64,000 bases of DNA from Dokdonella_A ginsengisoli (GCF_042652785.1 NZ_JBHSHD010000007.1:434001-498000), one strand, 5' to 3'. Shown: positions 18,786 through 29,411, counted from the stretch's first letter. Numbers and translations are program-made. The notes: generated by a model from the letters alone, not told the origin.

Positions 18786-19139
18786 ATGACCGCGAAGACC
18801 TACACGCCTCGCACCGCCGCCGCCGGCGTCGAAGCCGCCCTCGGCCTCGTCGAGGGTCGCTGGAAGCTGCTGATCCTGTTCCACCTGTTCGACGGCAAGG
18901 TGTTGCGCTACTCGGACCTGGAAAGGGCCATCCCGGAGATTTCGCAGAAGATGCTGGCGCAGCAGCTGCGCCGGCTCGAAGCCGACGGCCTCGTCGCGCG
19001 CACGGCCTACGACGAAGTGCCCCCGCGCGTGGACTACCGGCTGACGCCGTGGGGACAGGCGCTGTGTCCGGCGCTCGATGCCTTCCTGAGCTGGACGGAA
19101 CGGCGCGACGACGAATCGCCGCCTCGTCCGGCGGCATAG
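18786..19139 (+). CDS. HxlR-family winged-helix regulator
   Basis: 117 residues. Typical HxlR layout: GRWKLLILFHLFDGKVLRYSDL, IPEISQKMLAQQLRRLEADGLV (recognition helix) and PPRVDYRLTPWGQAL (wing). A single cysteine in ALCPALDAF could be a redox or electrophile sensor, as in some HxlR members. It is divergent from the SnoaL-SDR operon, the classic target position. Its stop lies only 7 bases from the stop of the convergent esterase gene. Confidence 0.92.
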   Translation: MTAKTYTPRTAAAGVEAALGLVEGRWKLLILFHLFDGKVLRYSDLERAIPEISQKMLAQQLRRLEADGLVARTAYDEVPPRVDYRLTPWGQALCPALDAFLSWTERRDDESPPRPAA

Positions 19140-19146
19140 GCGGGAC

Positions 19147-19947
19147 TCAGCGCGCGGGCGCGGAGAAATCGCACGGCGCCCCGCGCAGGCGCTGGTCGAG
19201 CAGCCACGGCAGCAGCGCGTCCTCGGCGTAGGCGCGCGGCCAGATCACGTGCTTCTCGCCGGCGTATTCGGTGTAGCGCGGCTTGCCGCCCATCGCGCGC
19301 AGCGCGCGCACGACGGCGCGCGAGCCGACCATCGCGCCGTCGTAGCCGGTCTCCACGTCGGTGTCGTCGTCCTCGCTGCCGTGGAATACCCACTGCGGCA
19401 CGTCGCGGATCGGCCCGAGCCCGGCGAGTTCGGTCATGCCCGACATCGGCACGCCGGCGGCGAAGCAGGCCGGATAGGTCTTCAGCGCATCCCATACGCC
19501 GGTCGCGCCGTCGGAAATGCCGGTGAGGTAGATGCGCCGCCGATCGATCGGGAAACGCGCCAGCGCGTCGCGCACGACGGCGGCGACGCGCGCCGGCGGC
19601 CAGTACGCGTCGGTCGTCTGCGGCGCGACGTAGACCAGCGCAATGCCGTCCTCGCGCGCAGCGTCGACGAGCTCGTACGAACCGTTGCCGCGGCCGGCGA
19701 GCTGCGATTGGTTGTCGGTGCCGTCCTGCCAGTCGCCGTGCAGGAACACCACCAGCGGCAGCTTCTCGCCGTCGCGCCGGCCCGGCGTCTGGATCGCCCG
19801 GTAAGGCACGCGCGCCGCATCGGCGGTCCAGTACTTCGCCAGCTCGGCGTCCTCCAGCTCGGCGGCGGCGGCGTGCCCGTGCGCGGTGACGGCGAGAACC
19901 AGGACGAGCAGGTGCAGGGCGAGACGGGACGAGACAGAAGAGCGCAT
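19147..19947 (-). CDS. Secreted alpha/beta hydrolase (esterase / PHB-depolymerase LpqC-like)
   Basis: 266 residues with signal peptide MRSSVSSRLALHLLVLVLAVTAHGHAAA. KLPLVVFLHGDWQ forms the oxyanion-hole HG motif, LTGISDGATG is the nucleophile elbow (GxSxG), FHGSEDDDTDV likely supplies the acid, and EKHVIWPRAY the histidine. Several cysteines suggest a periplasmic or secreted protein. Substrate unknown. ATG 19947 is chosen because it starts the signal peptide directly. Confidence 0.85.
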   Translation of the reverse strand: MRSSVSSRLALHLLVLVLAVTAHGHAAAAELEDAELAKYWTADAARVPYRAIQTPGRRDGEKLPLVVFLHGDWQDGTDNQSQLAGRGNGSYELVDAAREDGIALVYVAPQTTDAYWPPARVAAVVRDALARFPIDRRRIYLTGISDGATGVWDALKTYPACFAAGVPMSGMTELAGLGPIRDVPQWVFHGSEDDDTDVETGYDGAMVGSRAVVRALRAMGGKPRYTEYAGEKHVIWPRAYAEDALLPWLLDQRLRGAPCDFSAPAR

Positions 19948-20018
19948 CGCGCAAGCATACCGGCTGGCACGCCGCACGCCGTGCATTGACGCTGCATGTC
20001 CGCCTCGCTACGCTAGCA

Positions 20019-20040
20019 TTTATCTTTTTATCAAGATAAA
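20019..20040. promoter_or_regulatory. Inverted repeat upstream of the ArsR-methyltransferase-metH operon
   Basis: Arms TTTATCTT (20019-20026) and AAGATAAA (20033-20040) are perfect complements separated by 6 bases, in an AT-rich island. It ends 10 bases before the TTG start and overlaps the ribosome site region. TTGACG at 19986-19991 could be a -35. Probably the operator of the ArsR-type regulator that follows (autoregulation). Confidence 0.55.
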
Positions 20041-20050
20041 GGGATACATC

Positions 20051-20977
20051 TTGGACCTGGCCGCCACTTCGGCCCTGCTGCGCCTGCTTTCCGACCCGAC
20101 GCGCGTGCGCCTGCTCGCGCTGCTCGAGCGCGAGGAACTCACCGTCGCCGAACTGTCCGCCGTGCTGCGCCTGGCGCAGCCGCGCGTGTCCACGCACCTG
20201 GCCAAGCTGAAGGAAGCCGACCTCGTGCGCGACCGCCGCGCCGGCGTGTCGTCCTACTACCGCTACAACGGCGAGCTGGACGCGAAGGAAGGCGCGCTGC
20301 TGCGCGCGCTTAAGGACAACGTCGACGACGCGATCCTGCGTGACGACGAGCGCCGCCTGCCCGCCCTGCTGGCCAAGCGCGCACGCGCCGAAGGCTGGGC
20401 GGATACCGTCGCCGGCGACATGGAACGCCACTATTCGCCCGGCCGCACCTGGGAAGCGCTGGCGCGCGGCATGACGCAGCTGGTGGAGACCGGCGACGTG
20501 CTCGACATCGCCTCTGGCGACGGCGTGCTGGCGGAGCTGCTCGCCTCGCGCGCGCGCTCGATCGTCTGCGTCGACGCCAGCGAGCGCGTGGTCGCCGCCG
20601 CGCGGCAGCGCCTGAAGGCCTTCGGCAACGTCCAGGTGCGCGTCGGCGACATGCACGCGCTCGACGTCGCCGCGCCGCGTTTCGACCTGGTCCTGCTGAT
20701 GCACGCGCTGACCTACAGCGAACGCCCCGCCGCGGTGATCGCCGAGGCCGCGCGCGTGCTGCGCCCGGGCGGCCGCCTGCTCGCCGCGACGCTCGCGCGC
20801 CATGCGCACCGCACCGCGGTCGAACCGTTCGAGCACCGCAACCTGGGCTTCACCCCGGACGAGCTGCGCGAGTTCGCGCGCAAGGCTGGCCTGGACGTCA
20901 TCGCCTGCGAGCGCCTCACGCGCGAGCGCCGCGCACCCCATTTCGAAGTCCTCAGCCTGCTCGCGAGGAAACCATGA
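20051..20977 (+). CDS. ArsR-type regulator fused to a SAM-dependent methyltransferase domain
   Basis: 308 residues starting at TTG 20051, 7 bases after AAAGGGA; there is no ATG in frame near the domain start. Residues 1-90 form an ArsR winged helix (LLSDPTRVRLLALLEREELTVAEL, QPRVSTHLAKLKEADLVRDRR). Residues about 130-300 form a class I methyltransferase (VLDIASGDGVLAELLASRA, FDLVLLMHALTYSERP, VLRPGGRLLAATL). The last base pairs overlap the metH start (ATGA). In this lineage such fusions sit beside metH and probably sense SAM or SAH to control methionine synthesis; that role is inference. Confidence 0.9.
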   Translation: MDLAATSALLRLLSDPTRVRLLALLEREELTVAELSAVLRLAQPRVSTHLAKLKEADLVRDRRAGVSSYYRYNGELDAKEGALLRALKDNVDDAILRDDERRLPALLAKRARAEGWADTVAGDMERHYSPGRTWEALARGMTQLVETGDVLDIASGDGVLAELLASRARSIVCVDASERVVAAARQRLKAFGNVQVRVGDMHALDVAAPRFDLVLLMHALTYSERPAAVIAEAARVLRPGGRLLAATLARHAHRTAVEPFEHRNLGFTPDELREFARKAGLDVIACERLTRERRAPHFEVLSLLARKP

Positions 20978-22062
20978 GCCTGCCCTACCTCAACCCCTCC
21001 CGCGCCAAGGCCCTCGTCGACGGCCTCGCCCGCCGCATCCTCGTCATCGACGGTGCGATGGGCACGATGGTGCAGGGCTACAAGCTCGACGAGAGCGACT
21101 ACCGCGGCGAACGCTTCGTCGACGGATTCGACCGCCTGCACGAGCCTCAGCGCGATCCGGCGACGCAGCCGGGCCACGACCTGAAAGGCAACAACGACCT
21201 GCTGACGCTGACGCGTCCGGACGTGATCGGCGCGATCCACACCGCCTACCTCGACGCCGGCGCGGACCTGGTCGAAACCAACACGTTCAACGCGACCTCG
21301 ATCAGCCAGGCCGACTACCACCTCGAGCACGTCGTCTACGAACTCAACCGCGAAGGCGCGCGGCTTGCGCGCGCGTGCTGCGACGCGGCCGAAGCGAAGA
21401 CTCCGCACAAGCCGCGCTTCGTGATCGGCGTGCTCGGCCCGACCAGCCGCACCGCCTCGATCAGCCCGGACGTCAACGATCCGGGTTTCCGCAACACCAG
21501 CTTCGAGGAACTGCGCGTGGCCTATCGCGAGGCCGCGGCCGGACTCGTCGACGGCGGCGCGGATGCGCTGATGGTGGAGACGATCTTCGACACGCTGAAC
21601 GCGAAGGCGGCGCTGTTCGCGATCGACGAACTGTTCGAGGAACGCGGCGCGCGCCTGCCGGTGATGATCTCCGGCACGATCACCGACCTCTCCGGCCGCA
21701 CCTTGTCCGGGCAGACCGCCGAAGCGTTCTACGCCTCGGTGGCGCACAGCCGGCCGCTGTCGGTCGGGCTCAACTGCGCGCTCGGCGCCAAGGAGCTGCG
21801 CCAGTACGTCGACGTGCTCGCCCAGGTCGTCGACGGCTACGTCAGCGCGCATCCCAACGCCGGCCTGCCCAACGCGTTCGGCGAATATGACGAGACTCCG
21901 GAACAGATGGCGCAGCTGATCGGCGAATTCGCGCGCTCGGGTCTGCTCAACCTCGTCGGCGGCTGCTGCGGCACGACGCCCGCGCACATCGCGGCGATCG
22001 CCGCGGCCGTCGAGGGTGTCGCGCCGCGCGCGTTGCACACACGCGTCTCCCAAGCGGCATGA
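20974..22062 (+). CDS. metH: Methionine synthase, homocysteine-binding half
   Basis: 362 residues that correspond to the first module of cobalamin-dependent methionine synthase. ILVIDGAMGTMVQGYKLDE and YLDAGADLVETNTFNATSISQADY are typical; the zinc ligands are the Cys in GLNCALG and Cys331-Cys332 in GGCCGTTPAH. It overlaps the regulator gene by 4 bases (ATGA) and is followed by the other half after 107 bases. A two-gene MetH is usual in Xanthomonadales, so this is not a broken gene. Confidence 0.95.
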   Translation: MSLPYLNPSRAKALVDGLARRILVIDGAMGTMVQGYKLDESDYRGERFVDGFDRLHEPQRDPATQPGHDLKGNNDLLTLTRPDVIGAIHTAYLDAGADLVETNTFNATSISQADYHLEHVVYELNREGARLARACCDAAEAKTPHKPRFVIGVLGPTSRTASISPDVNDPGFRNTSFEELRVAYREAAAGLVDGGADALMVETIFDTLNAKAALFAIDELFEERGARLPVMISGTITDLSGRTLSGQTAEAFYASVAHSRPLSVGLNCALGAKELRQYVDVLAQVVDGYVSAHPNAGLPNAFGEYDETPEQMAQLIGEFARSGLLNLVGGCCGTTPAHIAAIAAAVEGVAPRALHTRVSQAA

Positions 22063-22070
22063 CTTCGTCG

Positions 22071-22138
22071 TTCCCGCGCGAGCGCGAGTCCATCGCGTTT
22101 TCCAGGCGCTGAGAAGCGGATTTCCGCTCGCGCGGGAA
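22071..22138. repeat. REP-like palindromic element between the two metH genes
   Basis: TTCCCGCGCGAGCG (22071-22084) and CGCTCGCGCGGGAA (22125-22138) are perfect 14-bp inverted arms. The flanks GTCGTTCCCG / CGGGAATGACG match the style of REP sequences in this order. It could modulate expression of the second metH gene or stabilise the upstream message. Confidence 0.75.
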
Positions 22139-22169
22139 TGACGTCAACCCAATCTCCGGTCCATCCAGA

Positions 22170-24905
<2,736 letters not shown>

Positions 24906-24930
24906 CGCCGGGCAGGCCTTCCTGCCGGCG
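24906..24930 (+). terminator. Hairpin directly after the metH stop
   Basis: CGCCGGGCAGG (24906-24916), loop CCTT, CCTGCCGGCG (24921-24930); one unpaired base. It starts at the base after the TGA. There is no T-tract, so termination or 3'-end protection is uncertain. Confidence 0.4.
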
Positions 24931-25126
24931 AGCTTGCAGGCCAGCACGTAGTCGCCCGGCCGGCCGATCCAGCCGTGCCCGCCGGCGACCCGCCGCACGG
25001 CCTGCGCGCCCCTGCCGTCGAGACAGGTCATGGGCATCGCCTGCCTGCCGGCGGGGGATGCGCGCCGCCCACGCGGAAGAAGCGCCGACGTCGACCGCGC
25101 TGCGGACGCCGCCGTGCCCGCGCGTT

Positions 25127-25453
25127 TCAGCTTGCATTCGCCTCGCGCTGCAGGCTTCGATCCTTGCGGTGGCGGAAGTCGACGACGAGGTTGTAGACCG
25201 ACACGAAGGCCGGGAACAGATTCGAGAGCACGCCGACCGAATCGTTCTTGCCGAACGTGAAATAGCACACCAGCAGCACGCTGCCGAACACCGACAGCCA
25301 CCAGAACGCGCGCGGCATGTGCACGCGCTTGAGCTTCTTGGTCGCGTACATCTGCACGAACCAGCGGCTGGTGAACAGGAACACGCCGAGGTAGCCGACG
25401 ATCTTCCAGGGCGTGACCGTGATGCCGTGCAAGGTCACCAATACTTCATTCAT
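25127..25453 (-). CDS. Lipid A biosynthesis N-terminal (LAB_N) domain membrane protein
   Basis: 108 residues with three predicted membrane helices. WKIVGYLGVFLFTSRWFVQMYATKKLKRVHMPRAFW and the later LLVCYFTFGKNDSVGVLSNLFPAFVSVYNL match the small LAB_N family, found at the N-terminus of some LpxB-related proteins or alone next to glycosyltransferases. A role in lipid A or polyprenyl-sugar metabolism is only suggested by the family name. ATG 25453 is favoured over a longer Arg-rich reading. It lies downstream of phaC on the same strand. Confidence 0.85.
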   Translation of the reverse strand: MNEVLVTLHGITVTPWKIVGYLGVFLFTSRWFVQMYATKKLKRVHMPRAFWWLSVFGSVLLVCYFTFGKNDSVGVLSNLFPAFVSVYNLVVDFRHRKDRSLQREANAS

Positions 25454-25541
25454 GGGCGTGGCTCGCCATTGGGTCGAAGAAAATCGGGCGGCAGCATGCC
25501 GCGCGGCCCTTTCGGGACCGTTTCGCGGCGGAAAGGTTCGG

Positions 25542-25564
25542 CGGCGCGGCAACCCGCCGCGCCG
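25542..25564 (-). terminator. Candidate terminator after phaC
   Basis: Perfect 9-bp stem CGGCGCGGC (25542-25550) / GCCGCGCCG (25556-25564), loop AACCC, starting 4 bases after the phaC stop on the minus strand. The trailing CGAACCTTTCC is only weakly T-rich. Confidence 0.4.
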
Positions 25565-25567
25565 GGA

Positions 25568-26635
25568 TCAGCGCGAGCGCTTGGCCAGCCAGTCGTGGAT
25601 CGCCGCCGGCACCTCGCGCTGCGCGCGGCCGGACACGTAGATGCCGATGTGGCCGCCGCGGAAGGCGATCTGCGTGTAGTCGTCGGTGCCGACGTGGTCG
25701 GCCAGCACGCGCGACGCCGACGGCGGCACCAGATGGTCCTGCTCGGCGAACACGTTCAGTACCGGCATCGTGACGTTGCCCAGGTGCACTTCGTGCGGGC
25801 CGATCTTCAGGCCGCCCTTGACCAGCTTGTTGCCCTGGTAGAAGTCCTTGATGAACTGGCGGAATGCCTCGCCCGCCTGGTCGGGCGAGTCGAAGATCCA
25901 CTTCTCCATGCGCAGGAAATTTTCCAGCTCCGCCTTGTCGTCGAGGATGTCGACCAGGCCGATGTACTTCTGCTGGTTCAGCCGCACCGGCTTGAGCATC
26001 AGGTAGCACAGGTTCATCAGGTCGGCCGGCACGTTGCCGAGCGTGTCGACGAACAGGTCCACGTCCAGCTGCCGCGTCCAGTTCGACAGCATGTTCTCCG
26101 GCGTGTGGAAATCCACCGGCGTGACCATCGTGATCAGGTTCCTGATCTTGTCCGCGTGCGTGGAGGCGTAGCACAGCGAGAACGCCCCGCCCTGGCAGAT
26201 GCCGAGCAGGTTGATCTTGTCGACGCCCGCGTGCGCGGCGACCGCGTTGACGGAACGGTCGATGTAGCCGTTGATGTAGTCGTCGAGCGTCAGCCAGCGG
26301 TCGGCCAGGTCCGGATAGCCCCAGTCGATCAGATAGACGTCCTCGCCCTGCGCAAGGAGATTCTTGACCAGCGAGCGGTCGTCCTGCAGGTCGACCATGT
26401 ACGGGCGGTTGACCAGCGCGTAGACGATCAGGATCGGCACCTTGGCGGTCGGCGTCCGCTCGCCCTTGAAGCGATAGACGACGAGCTTGTCCTCACGGTA
26501 GACCGCTTCCTTGGCCGTGACGCCGAAATCGACGTCGTCGACCTCGCGCAAGGTCTGCAGGGCGGCGGCGAGCTTGCGCTGCGTGGTCAGGACTTCGTCG
26601 ATCGCCTTGGTCGGCTCGATCTTGATCGGAAACAT
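25568..26635 (-). CDS. phaC: Class III poly(3-hydroxyalkanoate) synthase subunit PhaC
   Basis: Polymerises 3-hydroxyacyl-CoA on carbonosome granules together with PhaE. 355 residues, the class III length. The modified lipase box GICQGG places the catalytic cysteine at Cys147. VLNVFAEQDHLVPP supplies the Asp and FRGGHIGIYVSG the His of the triad. GAGGG lies before ATG. It is 31 bases downstream of phaE in the same operon. Confidence 0.96.
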   Translation of the reverse strand: MFPIKIEPTKAIDEVLTTQRKLAAALQTLREVDDVDFGVTAKEAVYREDKLVVYRFKGERTPTAKVPILIVYALVNRPYMVDLQDDRSLVKNLLAQGEDVYLIDWGYPDLADRWLTLDDYINGYIDRSVNAVAAHAGVDKINLLGICQGGAFSLCYASTHADKIRNLITMVTPVDFHTPENMLSNWTRQLDVDLFVDTLGNVPADLMNLCYLMLKPVRLNQQKYIGLVDILDDKAELENFLRMEKWIFDSPDQAGEAFRQFIKDFYQGNKLVKGGLKIGPHEVHLGNVTMPVLNVFAEQDHLVPPSASRVLADHVGTDDYTQIAFRGGHIGIYVSGRAQREVPAAIHDWLAKRSR

Positions 26636-26666
26636 GAAAGGCCCTCGGCTGGACGTTCAGGCGCGC

Positions 26667-27875
26667 TCAGCGCTTCTTCTTCGACTTCGCCGCTTGCGCG
26701 GACTTTTTCTTCCCGCGGCCGAGCGAAGCGTCGGCGAACTTGGCGATGCGCGAGGAAAAATTGCCCGGCGCCACTGCAGCGACCGCTCGCCGGGCCTTCT
26801 TCTCCGGTTCGGCCTTCGGGCGCGCCGGGCGCTCCTTCGCGCGCGTGTGCGCGGCGCGCGGCGGCGGCGGCTCGGGCGCCTTATCCTCGGCCGCACGGCC
26901 GCCGCCGGCACGCTTGCCGGCCGCTTTCAGCGCGGCAACTTCGTCGCGCAGCCGCGCGACCTCGCGCGCCAGGCCGTCGTCGCCGCGGGCGCGCAGCTCG
27001 CGGCGCAGCGCCTGCAGGCGCTCGCCGATGTTGTTCAGCTCGGTGCGCGTGGGCATGCCCAGATCGACCGCGACGCGCTCGACCTCCTGCTGGATCTGAG
27101 AACGCACGCGCATCTGCGCGTTGACCAGCGCCCCATAGACTTCGCGGAACTCGGTCGACAGCGCGACTTCCGCGTAGCCCTCCTCCGCCGCGTCGACCCA
27201 CAGGTCGTACAGTGCGCGCAGAGAATCGATCTGGCGCCCGGGCTGCTCGCGCTCGGTGAGCTTGCCTTCGAACAGCTCGAATCCGCGCTGGCTCGCCTTC
27301 AGCATCAGCGCGTTGTAGCGCGCCATCTGCTCCTGGCACTCGACCCAGGCGACGGCCATCTTCTGGTAGTGCTCCTGGTGCTCGCGGGCCAGGCCGAACG
27401 CCGGCAGGCTGAGCCAGCTCTTGAGTTCACCCGCATCCGCGGCCGGAGGGCGCAGGGAACCCAGCGTGTTGAAAATCGCCGCGTAGCCGCCGCCGTGGAC
27501 CGGCATCTCGCGCATGGCGCGCAGCAGATCGCTGCCGAAGGGCATCGACTCGGCTCCGGGGATGCCGAAACCGGAGCGGAAGGTCTCGCTCCAGGCCGGG
27601 CCGCCGGTTCCGGCATTGGCCGCCGCGGCGAGCGCCGACTGCATGAAAGCCGCATAGCCCTTCGCACTGTCGATGATGCGCTCGATCGTCTCGCCCTGCG
27701 TCCCGCCGCCGGAGGCGAACAGGCGCGCCCACTGCTCGAAGCCGTCGTGCCAGGGCGACGCCGGCGCCTGTGGCGCGGCGCCCGCCTGGCGCGCCATGTC
27801 CTGCCACGCATTCATCATGTTGCGCGAAAATCCCTGCCATTGATTCAACCAATCGGGATTCGGCGACTGACCCAT
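26667..27875 (-). CDS. phaE: Class III PHA synthase subunit PhaE
   Basis: 402 residues, beginning MGQSPNPDWLNQWQGFSRN. Family stretches include WVECQEQMARYNALMLKASQRG, LYDLWVDAAEEGYAEV and MPTRTELNNIGERLQALRREL, the conserved C-terminal helix of PhaE. After residue 310 comes a low-complexity Ala/Pro/Lys/Arg tail of about 90 residues ending KSKKKR, like the DNA- or granule-binding tails of PhaF-type phasins; this tail is longer than I expect for PhaE. GAGGAG precedes ATG by 8 bases. First gene of phaE-phaC. Confidence 0.93.
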   Translation of the reverse strand: MGQSPNPDWLNQWQGFSRNMMNAWQDMARQAGAAPQAPASPWHDGFEQWARLFASGGGTQGETIERIIDSAKGYAAFMQSALAAAANAGTGGPAWSETFRSGFGIPGAESMPFGSDLLRAMREMPVHGGGYAAIFNTLGSLRPPAADAGELKSWLSLPAFGLAREHQEHYQKMAVAWVECQEQMARYNALMLKASQRGFELFEGKLTEREQPGRQIDSLRALYDLWVDAAEEGYAEVALSTEFREVYGALVNAQMRVRSQIQQEVERVAVDLGMPTRTELNNIGERLQALRRELRARGDDGLAREVARLRDEVAALKAAGKRAGGGRAAEDKAPEPPPPRAAHTRAKERPARPKAEPEKKARRAVAAVAPGNFSSRIAKFADASLGRGKKKSAQAAKSKKKR

Positions 27876-27964
27876 GGGGGCTCCTCGATGCGCGTGCAGG
27901 CGGAAGTCCCATCATAGTGCACGCACGTGACGCGCGCGCTATCGCCCGGGGAAAGCGCGGCGGA

Positions 27965-28618
27965 TCAGCCCTTGGCGCGCACGGCCCGCACCGGGATGGA
28001 GCGGTTGCGCGTGTAGACGTAGACGGTCGCCGGCGGCATGTTCAGCCAGGTCATGCTCGCGCGCCGCACGCTCAGGTCCATCTCGGCCAGAAGATCGCGC
28101 GGCAGCGGGCTCGAGGGGCCGTAGGTGAACTGGATCAGCGGACGATCCGGGCCGAGCACGTCGAAGATCGCGCGCAGGATCGCCTGCTGGATCGGACGCG
28201 GCATCGCCAGGAAGCCGAGGCCGCTGACCACCGCGTCCACGCCTTCGCCGATCTCGAAGCCCGACTGCCGGGTCAGCTCGACCAGGTCGCGCGCATCGCC
28301 GTTGACGATGCGCACGCCGTCGAAACGCTCGCTCAGCCACTCGGCCAGCTCGGTGTTCAGCTCGACCACGAGCAGATCGTCGGGCGCGATGCCCCGATCG
28401 AGCAGCGCGCGCGTGAACACGCCGGTACCGGCGCCGAGTTCGATCACCCGCCGCGCCCCCGGCGGCAGCTGCGCGACCATGCGCCGCGCCAGTTGCCGGC
28501 TGGACGGTGCCAGCGACGCCATCGCCCGCGGATTCTTCAACCACTGGCGGAAGAACGTCCAAGCGGCCGGCCCTTCGGCTGCCGTGCGCGTGGAAGGTCG
28601 CCTGGAGTGTTCGCTCAT
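27965..28618 (-). CDS. PmtA-like SAM-dependent methyltransferase (phospholipid N-methyltransferase type)
   Basis: 217 residues from ATG 28618. The segment WLKNPRAMASLAPSSRQLARRMV followed by VIELGAGTGVFTRALL is shared by PmtA-type phosphatidylethanolamine N-methyltransferases and KsgA-related enzymes. FEIGEGVDAVVSGLGFLAMP and the C-terminal RASMTWLNMPPATVYVYTR fit the same group. Soluble or peripheral membrane; the substrate is inferred. Starts at 28636 and further upstream lack ribosome sites. It precedes phaE by 89 bases. Confidence 0.8.
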   Translation of the reverse strand: MSEHSRRPSTRTAAEGPAAWTFFRQWLKNPRAMASLAPSSRQLARRMVAQLPPGARRVIELGAGTGVFTRALLDRGIAPDDLLVVELNTELAEWLSERFDGVRIVNGDARDLVELTRQSGFEIGEGVDAVVSGLGFLAMPRPIQQAILRAIFDVLGPDRPLIQFTYGPSSPLPRDLLAEMDLSVRRASMTWLNMPPATVYVYTRNRSIPVRAVRAKG

Positions 28619-28691
28619 GCACCGATCCGTTGACATCAACACGTCATGATAACGCGACCGTGCCCCACCCCGCCCAGCCTCCCGGCCGTTT

Positions 28692-28792
28692 GGCTTCACT
28701 GAAAAGCGCGGCCCGGCCTCCCAGCCCGTTCGCTTCACCTGAAAAGCCGGCCCAGCCCTTCAACCGGCCGGCTTCACATGAAAAGTGCGGCC
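28692..28792. repeat. Three tandem 39-bp repeats with GGCTTCACNTGAAAAG core
   Basis: Cores at 28692-28713, 28731-28753 and 28770-28792, starts exactly 39 bases apart. Each reads roughly GSCTTCAC(N)TGAAAAG followed by CGGCC. A further copy is at 53374-53394, so this is a dispersed family. Function unknown. Confidence 0.8.
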
Positions 28793-28878
28793 AGGGACGG
28801 CCGCGCTGGACTCCAAGACCACGCAAGGCCACAAAGGTGGCCTTGCGCGGACCGAAGCAGCGATCAAGGACGAGCGCA

Positions 28879-28921
28879 CAAAAAAGAAACCCCGCGACGA
28901 CCAGGGGAAATCGTCGCGGGG
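28879..28921 (-). terminator. Rho-independent terminator of the tyrosine-rich protein gene
   Basis: Perfect 11-bp stem CCCCGCGACGA / TCGTCGCGGGG (28890-28900 with 28911-28921). On the minus strand the stem is followed by TTTCTTTTTT. A textbook terminator about 55 bases after the stop codon. Confidence 0.88.
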
Positions 28922-28976
28922 CGGGTACGCTAGCGGCGGGGAAGGGGGAGGGGTGCGCCGCCAGCGCAGACGGTGA

Positions 28977-29411
28977 TCAGCGGCGGTAGCCGCGATCGTA
29001 GTAGGAAGCCCGGTGGTAGCCGCGATCGTAGCTGCGGTACCCACGGTCGTAACGGTCGTAGTTGCGATAGCCGCGGTCGTAGTGAGCGCGCCGATACGTG
29101 GTGCGATAGTACGGGCGATCGTAATAGTACGAACCGTAATAAGCCGGGTAACTGTAATAAGCCGGACTGTAATAGGCCGGACGGTAGTACGCCGGAGCGT
29201 AGTACGACGAATAGTAGCCCCCACCGTAGTACCCGTGACCCCAACCGGAGTTGGAATAGCCGATGCCGACGCCGGGATATCCGAAATTGAGCGAAACGTT
29301 CCAGTGACCGTGGTGGTGACCGCGCGCGAACGACGCCGGCGCGAACACGAGCCCTGCGGTGATCAGCAGGCCGAGCACGACGAGACGAAGCGGGTTGCGG
29401 GAAACAGTCAT
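28977..29411 (-). CDS. Secreted tyrosine/glycine-rich repeat protein
   Basis: 144 residues. Signal peptide MTVSRNPLRLVVLGLLITAGLVFAPASFA. The mature part begins RGHHHGHW and holds about 33 tyrosines in AYY / PAYYSP units, then in DRGYRxYDRGY repeats. No known domain. The strong terminator, the signal peptide and the clean frame argue that it is real. Tyrosine-rich secreted proteins can be cross-linked or form surface fibres; that is speculation. Small YD-rich proteins of this kind are seen in related genomes without a known role (recollection). Confidence 0.75.
   Translation of the reverse strand: MTVSRNPLRLVVLGLLITAGLVFAPASFARGHHHGHWNVSLNFGYPGVGIGYSNSGWGHGYYGGGYYSSYYAPAYYRPAYYSPAYYSYPAYYGSYYYDRPYYRTTYRRAHYDRGYRNYDRYDRGYRSYDRGYHRASYYDRGYRR

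Larger units (their letters stand above)
28619..28976. other. Gene-free region with tandem repeats and a terminator
   Basis: About 360 bases between two minus-strand genes. It holds three copies of a 39-bp repeat (28692-28792) and the terminator of the tyrosine-rich gene (28879-28921). A minus-strand frame here translates the repeats into a repetitive peptide, which I take to be spurious. Confidence 0.6.

Noticed and set aside
20000..20050. SAH riboswitch or MetJ box upstream of the metH operon
   Set aside because: Only about 100 bases are available, with none of the conserved SAH-aptamer segments and no AGACGTCT box; the inverted repeat fits a protein operator better.
28644..28832. 62-codon minus-strand frame with HFSCEAGRLKGWAGFSGEANGL-like repeats
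   Set aside because: It is the translation of the 39-bp dispersed repeats; no ribosome site and no similarity beyond the repeat.
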